12,066 nucleotides of DNA, taken from Methylothermaceae bacterium (lineage in GTDB: Bacteria > Pseudomonadota > Gammaproteobacteria > Methylococcales > Methylothermaceae). Where the stretch lies: positions 1 through 12,066 of the forward strand of contig JALVSV010000336.1 in the NCBI GenBank assembly GCA_027024125.1, in the 5' to 3' direction. Both the position numbers and the translations under genes were made by a program. Shown one piece after another: positions 5,750-12,066 of the stretch (positions are counted from its first letter, which is position 1; every line of letters starts with the position of its first letter). The notes beneath the pieces are model-generated. The model saw only the letters and a program-made list of their open reading frames with translations. It was not told the origin of the DNA and ran no database searches.

Positions 5750-7339
5750 GTGAGACGTATCACATTTTTGCTTGTGCTGAGTTTTTTGCTGGCCTGTTCG
5801 ACTCGGCCGAAGCTGGAGGGCAAGCGCCATCTCAAGCCCTCAGAGCCCGTTGCCGGGGAGGTTCCTCCACCGGTGCTCAATCTGCCATTGGCGCCTGCAC
5901 CGGCCATGACGAAATCCCCACACAAACGTTTTTCTGCAGTGGTGACCGACGTATCCATTCGGCAACTGCTGTTTGCCCTGGCCCGCGACGCGAAATTGAA
6001 TCTTGATCTTGCGCCCAGCGTAGAGGGGAAGGTCACCCTGAACGCCATCGACCAGACTCTGCCACAGATACTCGAGCGCCTGACCAGACAGGTGGATTTC
6101 CGCTATCGTTTCGAGGGGAATGTGTTGGTCGTCGAGCCGGACGAACCTTACTTCGAACATTATCCCATTCCCTACGTCAACCTGGTGCGGGACAGTGCCA
6201 GTACGGTCGGGGTTTCCAACCAGATTGGTGGTGATGGTGGGGACGCCGACAGTGGCGGTCAGGAAGACAATGAATCTTCGACCAAAATAGAAACTTTGTC
6301 CAAAAGCCATTTCTGGGACCGGCTGGTGAGAAATCTTCAGGCGGTCATTGGAGAAACGCCCCATGGGGTACAAGGTCCGCAGGCGGAACAGACCAGACAA
6401 GACCAGGCGCCCGTTCATATCATCGCCCATCCGGAAAGTGGAATTTTGAGCATCAAGGCCAGCCACAAGATGCAACAACGTATCCGCCGTTATCTGGATA
6501 TGGTGGTATCCCGTGCCCAGCGCCAGGTGCTCATCGAAGCCACCGTGGTGGATGTGGTCCTGGGGGATCGCTTCCGTGCCGGGGTCGACTGGGAAGCGGT
6601 CAACATCAAGTTGGGAAGCGACAAGCACACGCTGGATATCGTTCAAAACATGCTCGGCAACGCATTGTCCGGTCCACCGGCCCTGACCATCGCCTATGCT
6701 GGCAAGGATATCGCCGCCACCATCAAGTTACTGAGTGAATATGGTACGACCCGGGTGATCTCCAGCCCCAGGCTGATGGTGGTCAACAACCAGACTGCCA
6801 TCATGCGGGTGGTGGAAAACAAAGTGTATTTTACCGTCGAGGCCAATGTCAGCCAGGCTCAGACCAATACCCTGACCACATTCGAGACGGTCCCGCATAC
6901 CGTACCTGTGGGCTTCGTGATGAGTATCACTCCAGCCATCGATGACGATGACAATGTGTTGCTGCATGTCCGCCCCACCATTTCCAGAATTACCGGCTTC
7001 ATCGATGATCCCAATCCTTCTCTGGCAGAGGCGGGCACCGTCAGCAAGATTCCCGAGATCGAGGTTCAGGAGATGGAATCCCTGCTGCGCCTCCATGATG
7101 GCCAGATCGGCATCATCGGCGGCTTGATGCAGGACGACGAGAACAAAAAAACCCAGGGAGTGGCGGGGTTGTCGAACATTCCTTATGTTGGCCAGTTGTT
7201 TGCGTTTCATGATGATCAGGTCAACAAATCCGAGCTGGTGATCTTTATTCGCCCCACGGTGATCCGTAATGTCAGCCTGGATGCCGATCTGAATGAATAC
7301 CGCACCTATCTGGAGCAAGTGGAGCGTGAGGATCCGTGA
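5750..7339 (+). CDS. mshL: MshL-type lipoprotein secretin (outer-membrane pore)
   Basis: A 529-residue secretin that should form the outer-membrane channel of an MSHA-like type IV pilus. The GTG start gives MRRITFLLVLSFLLAC with lipidated Cys16. Residues about 61-130 are a secretin N-terminal (STN-like) domain (DVSIRQLLFALARDAKLNLD). FEHYPIPYVNLVRDSAS and SHFWDRLVRNLQAVIG fit the MshL pattern. A Gly/Asp-rich linker lies near 159-180. Residues about 225-290 form the N3-like domain, and 335-515 the secretin core (VISSPRLMVVNNQ, GFVMSITP, GLSNIPYVGQLF, SELVIFIRPTVI). MshL proteins are commonly lipoproteins. PilQ-type AMIN domains are absent, which argues against PilQ. It is the first gene of the plus-strand operon, and its stop overlaps the next start (GTGA at 7336-7339). 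Confidence 0.85.
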   Translation: MRRITFLLVLSFLLACSTRPKLEGKRHLKPSEPVAGEVPPPVLNLPLAPAPAMTKSPHKRFSAVVTDVSIRQLLFALARDAKLNLDLAPSVEGKVTLNAIDQTLPQILERLTRQVDFRYRFEGNVLVVEPDEPYFEHYPIPYVNLVRDSASTVGVSNQIGGDGGDADSGGQEDNESSTKIETLSKSHFWDRLVRNLQAVIGETPHGVQGPQAEQTRQDQAPVHIIAHPESGILSIKASHKMQQRIRRYLDMVVSRAQRQVLIEATVVDVVLGDRFRAGVDWEAVNIKLGSDKHTLDIVQNMLGNALSGPPALTIAYAGKDIAATIKLLSEYGTTRVISSPRLMVVNNQTAIMRVVENKVYFTVEANVSQAQTNTLTTFETVPHTVPVGFVMSITPAIDDDDNVLLHVRPTISRITGFIDDPNPSLAEAGTVSKIPEIEVQEMESLLRLHDGQIGIIGGLMQDDENKKTQGVAGLSNIPYVGQLFAFHDDQVNKSELVIFIRPTVIRNVSLDADLNEYRTYLEQVEREDP

Positions 7340-8067
7340 AAACAGGAGGGATATTGGGCTGGTTGGTCATCTTCTGCTCAGTGGGCTGGGCGGACGACGC
7401 CATCCTCTGCCCGGATAGGATCGATATCCCACAGGCACCCATGAAAGGGCCCATACGTTCCGGGTATCTCCGTGTCATCGAGGTGAGGCAGGGGCCGGAA
7501 GTGGGCTGTTGGCTTCGAAAGGCAAGGCAGTTCGTCGAATCCAGTAGATACAGGGATGCCCAGAGTGCCTATCACAAGGTTTTGCAGTATCAGAATGACA
7601 ATATCGAAGCTTTATTGGGGTTGGCAACTGTGGCTGCCAGACAGGGGCGGATCGATGATGCGCGGCAACGATATCAGGATGTGCTTCTGCTCGATCCGGA
7701 TAACGGCTCCGCCTTGGCCGGTATGAGCGTGGTTGCTGGAGACGACCCTCGATTGCTGGCAACCTTGGAGCGATTTTCCCGGGAACATCCTGCCCAGGCC
7801 CAGATACATTTTGCCGTGGGCAATCTGTATGTCCGCAGGGGTAACTGGCCAAAGGCCCAGACAGCCTACTTCCAAGCCTTCCGCCTCGACAAGGCGAATC
7901 CGGATTATGCATACAACCTGGCGGTCAGTCTCGACCGGCTGGGCAAAAAGAGACTGGCCCGGCGTTTTTACCAGCAGGCCTTGGGGCTGGCCCAATTGCG
8001 CTCCCATGAATTCGATCCTGAAGTGATCACAGTGAGGTTGAACCAACTCAGCGGAGGGGACTCATGA
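7336..8067 (+). CDS. Exported TPR protein, MshN-like
   Basis: A 243-residue protein between secretin and motor ATPase, the position of mshN in MSHA operons. The GTG start (7336-7338, overlapping the secretin stop) gives a cleavable signal peptide ending at GWA-DD (residues 17-21), so the mature protein is probably periplasmic. At least four tetratricopeptide repeats follow: about 59-91 (RYRDAQSAYHKVLQ), 92-125 (GRIDDARQRYQDVLLLDPDN), 155-188 (GNWPKAQTAYFQAFRLDKAN) and 189-225 (GKKRLARRFYQQAL). The mature part has exactly two cysteines, Cys25 and Cys58, both ahead of the repeats, suggesting one disulfide. Vibrio MshN is instead thought to have an uncleaved membrane anchor, so this is a variant. 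TPR proteins of this kind usually help secretin or platform assembly; that role is inferred. Its stop overlaps the next start (ATGA at 8064-8067). Confidence 0.75.
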   Translation: MKTGGILGWLVIFCSVGWADDAILCPDRIDIPQAPMKGPIRSGYLRVIEVRQGPEVGCWLRKARQFVESSRYRDAQSAYHKVLQYQNDNIEALLGLATVAARQGRIDDARQRYQDVLLLDPDNGSALAGMSVVAGDDPRLLATLERFSREHPAQAQIHFAVGNLYVRRGNWPKAQTAYFQAFRLDKANPDYAYNLAVSLDRLGKKRLARRFYQQALGLAQLRSHEFDPEVITVRLNQLSGGDS

Positions 8068-9764
8068 GTCCGGCGAAGAAACGGCTGGGTGAATTGCTGA
8101 TCGATGAGGGTATCCTGACCCATGATCAGCTGGAAATCGCCCTGCTCGAGCAGAAGACCCATGGTGGTCAGGATCCGCTCGGTAAGGTTCTGGTACAGCT
8201 GGGTTTCGTCAGCGAGGAGATCATCCGTGACCAGCTGGGCCGCTCCCTGGGGCACGAGAGCATCGATCTGGAACGCCTGGTGCCTGATTCCAGGGCCCTT
8301 TCACTCGTCGATCAGGAGACTGCCAGATGCCTGCGGGTGTTACCCGTGGCATTCGACGAGGAGGCCGGACGTTTGGTGATAGCGATGCATGACGTGTTCG
8401 ACATCGTCACCCTGGACCGTTTGACGGCATTGCTGGAAGGGCGGGCAGAGGTGAAGCCCGTTCTTGCGGGAAGCTCCGAACTGGAACAGGCCATCGATCG
8501 TTTCTATGGGTTCGAGGTCTCCCTCGATGGAATCCTCAGGGAACTGGAAACAGGCGAACAGGAGGACGATCTCCAGCTGGAGACCGACCGCTACAGTCAT
8601 CCCATCGTGCGCCTCGTGGATGCCATTTTGACCGACGCGGTCAAAAGGGGGGCTTCTGACATCCATTTCGAACCCGAAGAGGGATTTCTCCGTATCCGTT
8701 ACCGCATCGACGGGGTGTTGCAGCAGGTTCGGGTGTTGCACAAGCGTTATTGGGCTGGAATGTTGGTCAGGATGAAAGTCATGGCGGAGATGAACATCGC
8801 CGAGAGCCGGGCGCCCCAGGATGGGCATATTCAGCTTGCAGTCACGGGACGGGAAATCGATTTTCGGGCGGCGACCCATCCGACGGTACACGGCGAAAAC
8901 CTGGTGCTGAGAATTCTGGACAAACACAAGGGGATCGTCCCTCTCGATTCCTTGGAATTGGCGGAAGATACTCTGGCGTCCATCCACACCATGGCTGTAA
9001 GACCCGAAGGGATTCTGCTGGTCACAGGTCCTACCGGCAGTGGCAAGACCACGACCCTCTATTCCCTGCTCAGTCACATCAACGAAGAGAAGATCAACAT
9101 CATGACGCTGGAGGATCCAGTGGAGTATCCGCTTCCGTTGGTCCGGCAAAGTTCGGTCAATCCTGCGGCCAGGCTGGATTTCGCCTCCGGTATCCGTTCC
9201 CTGATGCGGCAGGACCCGGATGTGATCCTGGTGGGGGAAATCCGTGATCAGGAAACCGCCAGCATGGCGTTCCGGGCAGCCATGACGGGCCACCAGGTGC
9301 TTTCCACTCTGCACACCAATTCTGCGGTGGGCGTGTTCACCCGTCTCCGCGATATTGGTGTTCCCGGGGACCTTTTGGCAGGCAATCTCATTGGCATCAT
9401 CGCCCAGCGGCTGGTGCGTCGATTGTGTCCAAAATGCCGACGTATGGTCGAACCTTCTCCAAAGCAAAGGCAACTGGTGGGATGGGGCGATGAAGAGCCG
9501 TGCGTCCTCTATGAAGCTGGAAGATGCGAATCCTGCAACTGGCTCGGTTACCGCGGGCGGGTCGTCATCATGGAGGTTTTGCCCATGGACGGTGATCTGG
9601 ACGCGCTGGTGGCGCAGAGCAGTCCCCTTCATGAGATCGAAGCGATGGCGAGACGGAAAGGGTTTCGTTCCCTGGCCGAAGACGGCTTGCGTAAAGTTGC
9701 GGCTGGTCTGACCTCCCTGGAGGAAGTGAAGCGGGTCGCAGACCTGGGTGCCTTGAAGAGATAA
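8064..9764 (+). CDS. mshE: MshE/PilB/GspE-type pilus assembly ATPase with MshEN domain
   Basis: A 566-residue cytoplasmic hexameric motor that powers pilus subunit assembly. An MshEN c-di-GMP-binding domain occupies about 5-145; its first motif is canonical (RLG at 7-9, Gly16, Leu23, Leu27, Gln30), while the second (38-61) starts with Pro instead of a basic residue and ends in Ser61 instead of Gln. The N2 ATPase domain (about 180-290) contains ASDIHFEPEEGFLRIRYRIDG. Walker A is GPTGSGKT (322-329); the Asp box is LEDPVEYP; Walker B is DVILVGE with Glu392; the His box is TGHQVLSTLHTN. Four cysteines (455, 458, 488, 491) form the usual zinc-binding knuckles followed by GYRGR. GGAGGGG precedes the ATG, and the gene overlaps the TPR gene by four bases. 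All catalytic residues are present. Confidence 0.92.
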   Translation: MSPAKKRLGELLIDEGILTHDQLEIALLEQKTHGGQDPLGKVLVQLGFVSEEIIRDQLGRSLGHESIDLERLVPDSRALSLVDQETARCLRVLPVAFDEEAGRLVIAMHDVFDIVTLDRLTALLEGRAEVKPVLAGSSELEQAIDRFYGFEVSLDGILRELETGEQEDDLQLETDRYSHPIVRLVDAILTDAVKRGASDIHFEPEEGFLRIRYRIDGVLQQVRVLHKRYWAGMLVRMKVMAEMNIAESRAPQDGHIQLAVTGREIDFRAATHPTVHGENLVLRILDKHKGIVPLDSLELAEDTLASIHTMAVRPEGILLVTGPTGSGKTTTLYSLLSHINEEKINIMTLEDPVEYPLPLVRQSSVNPAARLDFASGIRSLMRQDPDVILVGEIRDQETASMAFRAAMTGHQVLSTLHTNSAVGVFTRLRDIGVPGDLLAGNLIGIIAQRLVRRLCPKCRRMVEPSPKQRQLVGWGDEEPCVLYEAGRCESCNWLGYRGRVVIMEVLPMDGDLDALVAQSSPLHEIEAMARRKGFRSLAEDGLRKVAAGLTSLEEVKRVADLGALKR

Positions 9765-9768
9765 GCCC

Positions 9769-10974
9769 ATGGCATGTTACAGATATACCGCCGTTGATGC
9801 GGAAGGTCGGCGCCTAAAGGGATGCGCGGATGCCGACAACATCGATATGCTCGATGCCCGGTTGAGCCAACGTCGCCTGACCCTGATCCGGGCTTGGCCG
9901 CAAAGGAAAAAATCAGGCTTTTCCTTGAATCGTAAAGTGGGGCGCCGTGAACTGATACATTTCTGTTTCCAGATGGAGCAAATGATCAGTGCGGGTGTCG
10001 GTCTGCTCGAGGCCTTGCAGGATTTTGCCGAGACCCTGGATTCTGGCAGGTTGCGCGATGTGGTCACAAACGTCGCGGGGAAAATCGAAGCCGGTGCAAC
10101 CTTTTCAGAGGCGCTGACCGATTTTCCCGATGTGTTTCCACAATTGTTCGTCAATCTGATCAGAGCAGGAGAGCAGAGCGGCGAACTCGGTCAGGTACTG
10201 GGCCACCTGACCGAATCGCTGAAGTGGCAGGACGAGATGATATCGCGCACCAAGAAGGCGCTGGCCTATCCCCTGTTTGTCTCGGTGGTGGTGCTGGCGG
10301 TGGTGACGTTTATGATGATATATGTGGTGCCACAGATTACCGGGTTCATCGTTTCCATGGGCGGTGAGCTTCCATGGCACACCCGGCTGCTGATCACGGT
10401 TTCACAACTCATGACGGATTGGTGGCCCTGGCTGTTTGGGGGGCCGGCGGTAGCCATACTGGTCTGGGGAATGATACTCAAACGCAACAGGCAGGTGCGG
10501 CTTTGGTTCGATGGAATCAAATTGCGTGTTTGGGTCGTGGGACCGGTGTTACAGAAGATCGTGATGGCCCGTTTCACCCATTATTTTTCCCTGTTGTTCC
10601 AGGCTGGTCTCCCGGTGCTGGAGTGTATCGATTTGTGTGTCGGTGTGGTGGGGAACGCCTTCATAGCCCGTGCGCTGGAAGATGCCAGAGACCGCATCGT
10701 CCAAGGGGAGACGGTCAGTGAGGCCTTGGCCGACAGTGGACTTTTCCCCAGGCTGGTGATCAGACTGCTCAAGGTCGGCGAGCGCACCGGTGATCTGGGG
10801 AATGCATTGAGCAACGTCAATTATTTCTACAAACGGGATGTGGACGATGCCATCGGGCGTATGCAGGCGATGATCGAACCCAGCTTGAACATCGTCATCG
10901 GCGCCATCATGGGCTGGGTGATGATGTCGGTGCTCGGCCCGGTCTACGACATGATCAGCAGGGTGCAGTTCTGA
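9769..10974 (+). CDS. mshG: MshG/PilC/GspF-type inner-membrane platform protein
   Basis: A 401-residue polytopic protein that anchors the motor ATPase and the pilus in the inner membrane. A short N-terminal segment MACYRYTAVDAEGRRLKG is the usual GspF opening. Two copies of the T2SSF domain follow, at about 62-190 (FCFQMEQMISAGVGLLEAL; RAGEQSGELGQVL) and about 263-390 (FTHYFSLLFQAGLPVLE; KVGERTGDLGNAL). Membrane helices lie at about 168-191, 218-238 and 375-395, the standard three. Length is normal for the family. The ATG lies four bases after the mshE stop, and the stop TGA shares one base with the next ATG at 10974, so expression is tightly coupled to both neighbours. Confidence 0.92.
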   Translation: MACYRYTAVDAEGRRLKGCADADNIDMLDARLSQRRLTLIRAWPQRKKSGFSLNRKVGRRELIHFCFQMEQMISAGVGLLEALQDFAETLDSGRLRDVVTNVAGKIEAGATFSEALTDFPDVFPQLFVNLIRAGEQSGELGQVLGHLTESLKWQDEMISRTKKALAYPLFVSVVVLAVVTFMMIYVVPQITGFIVSMGGELPWHTRLLITVSQLMTDWWPWLFGGPAVAILVWGMILKRNRQVRLWFDGIKLRVWVVGPVLQKIVMARFTHYFSLLFQAGLPVLECIDLCVGVVGNAFIARALEDARDRIVQGETVSEALADSGLFPRLVIRLLKVGERTGDLGNALSNVNYFYKRDVDDAIGRMQAMIEPSLNIVIGAIMGWVMMSVLGPVYDMISRVQF

Positions 10975-12066
10975 TGTACCGCTGGGTACTCTACCTGGCC
11001 ACCGGCAGACAGGTGCTGTATCAGGTTGGAAAAGGCAGGGCATCTCCCGTATGGCATGGGGAGGGGACGGTGCCGCAGGAACGGCCGGAAGCGTGGCAGG
11101 CGAAGAGGCTCGCTGTCATCGTCGATCTCATGGAAGAGGAATACCGGTTCGAGCACCTCCCCCATCTGACAGGTGCCGACCGACGTTCCCTTTGGTCACG
11201 CAAACAACGCCAGTTGTTTCGCGGGGAACCTTACGTGTCAGTCAAGGTGTTGGGGCGGGAGAAAGCCGGGCGTCGTGACGATCTGGTGCTGTTTACCGCC
11301 ATTCGTGAAGCCGGTCCATTCAGACAGTGGATGGAGACCCTGGCGCAATGGCAGATTGCGGTGTCGGGAGTCTGGTCGTTACCCCAACTTTGTGCCGAGT
11401 GGAAAATTCAGCCCTTGAGCGAAGGGATGAGACTGATGATCTATCCCTGTGGCAACAAACTGGCTTTGCGCCAATGTTTTCATCGAAACAAGCGCCTGGT
11501 ATTCAGCCGTTTGAGTCTGATTGCAGAAGACTCCGTACAGGTGGAAGGCCCCCAGGAACTGGAACGCACCTGGCGTTATCTGATGCGGTTGTTGGGTCTC
11601 GATCCGGTCGAAACCATCGCGCTTCAGCTCTGGGTGTCAACGGGCAGGTTGGAGGTGGCCCGGGGCCTTTCCCGGGAACTGCCCAATTTCTCGATGGAAT
11701 CTGTGCAACTGGAGGATGTAGCCACTGAGTTTGGATGGAAGGGTGATTTGCAGTCTCTGGAAATCCCGGCGCTGACAGCCTTCTCTCTGGCCCGCAGAAA
11801 GTGGCTTGGAGGCCCGCATTATCGGGATACCACCTTTGAGTCGTTAAAACAGAGCCGCTGGTTGAAAACGGGACTCTACCTGGGTGCGGCAGGACTGGTA
11901 GGCATATCAGTGGGATACGATTCGCTGATGGAACATCATGCGATCCAACTGCAACAGGAGATGCGCCGGTTGCAGCAACAGAAACAGGGGCTGTCAGCAC
12001 GATTGACAGCCATGCACATGCCGGAGCGGATTGCGGATCTCGATCCGTGGCAGTTGCAATCACTCG
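10974..12066 (+). CDS. PilM/PilN- or GspL-like bitopic platform protein (3' truncated by window edge)
   Basis: The ATG at 10974-10976 shares its A with the mshG stop, and the frame stays open to the window end: 364 residues without a stop. Residues 1-290 form a soluble region starting YRWVLYLATGRQVLYQ; it includes AVIVDLMEEEYRFEHLPHL, LWSRKQRQLFRGEPY, GREKAGRRDDLVLFTAI and RLVFSRLSLI. I recall these signatures from an uncharacterised protein next to mshG in other beta- and gammaproteobacterial clusters. One membrane helix lies at about 298-316, followed by a periplasmic coiled coil (LQQEMRRLQQQKQ) as in PilN. This layout of cytoplasmic domain, membrane helix and periplasmic coiled coil is that of GspL or a PilM-PilN combination. 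No clear actin-type ATP-binding motif is obvious. It probably links the ATPase MshE to the periplasmic alignment proteins. The end of the protein is not visible. Confidence 0.72.
   Translation, partial: MYRWVLYLATGRQVLYQVGKGRASPVWHGEGTVPQERPEAWQAKRLAVIVDLMEEEYRFEHLPHLTGADRRSLWSRKQRQLFRGEPYVSVKVLGREKAGRRDDLVLFTAIREAGPFRQWMETLAQWQIAVSGVWSLPQLCAEWKIQPLSEGMRLMIYPCGNKLALRQCFHRNKRLVFSRLSLIAEDSVQVEGPQELERTWRYLMRLLGLDPVETIALQLWVSTGRLEVARGLSRELPNFSMESVQLEDVATEFGWKGDLQSLEIPALTAFSLARRKWLGGPHYRDTTFESLKQSRWLKTGLYLGAAGLVGISVGYDSLMEHHAIQLQQEMRRLQQQKQGLSARLTAMHMPERIADLDPWQLQSL

Noticed and set aside
5840-7318. Two long minus-strand frames opposite the secretin gene
   Set aside because: They lie antisense to a convincing secretin with its own AGGAGG site; no motif, signal peptide or ribosome-binding site supports them.
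8340-9770. A 476-codon open frame on the minus strand opposite mshE
   Set aside because: It is fully antisense to a gene with every PilB/GspE motif, its residues show no domain pattern, and His/Gln/Arg-rich content is typical of an antisense shadow.

Overview
The window looks like chromosomal DNA of a Gram-negative gammaproteobacterium. The reasons are a lipoprotein secretin, a DUF2959-type lipoprotein, a small CREY/CRxxxG-type surface-antigen lipid-or-periplasmic protein, sigma70-like promoters and a dispersed-repeat-like palindromic element between genes. The exact genus cannot be read from the sequence; a relative of sulfur-oxidising Chromatiales-type bacteria is only a guess. I see no rRNA, tRNA, transposase, CRISPR array or phage gene.

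Left edge (1-1423): the last 38 codons of a plus-strand CBS-domain protein run into the window and collide tail-to-tail with a minus-strand Clp1/Nol9-like polynucleotide 5'-hydroxyl kinase (114-992); their stop codons overlap. Upstream of the kinase, on the same strand, is a small secreted surface-antigen-like protein (1037-1423, GTG start) with a clear promoter, so these two are probably one transcript. The gap 1424-1692 holds that promoter and a 68-bp palindromic element flanked by TTCGAA.

Middle (1693-5564, minus strand): a four-gene cassette transcribed from a strong promoter at about 5603-5631. The order is a DUF2959 coiled-coil lipoprotein, a periplasmic von Willebrand A (VWA) protein with intact MIDAS residues and a C-terminal membrane anchor, then two N-terminally anchored proteins with cytoplasmic helical domains and acidic tails. 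The last three genes overlap by ATGA junctions. The final gene carries a 70-bp hexanucleotide repeat encoding a (Gln-Glu) tract. Predicted topology (lipoprotein, periplasmic VWA, two cytoplasmic-facing partners) suggests an envelope-spanning complex; its function is not known to me.

Right half (5750-12066, plus strand): a divergent type IV pilus/type II secretion-like operon of the MSHA kind: lipoprotein secretin (mshL), exported TPR protein (mshN-like), MshEN-domain assembly ATPase (mshE), GspF/PilC-type platform protein (mshG), then a single-pass protein combining a PilM/GspL-like cytoplasmic region with a PilN-like membrane and coiled-coil segment, which continues off the right edge. Most junctions overlap by 1-4 bases, so the operon is translationally coupled. 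Together these encode outer-membrane pore, periplasmic helper, motor and inner-membrane platform; no pilin or prepilin peptidase is in view and they would be expected downstream or elsewhere.
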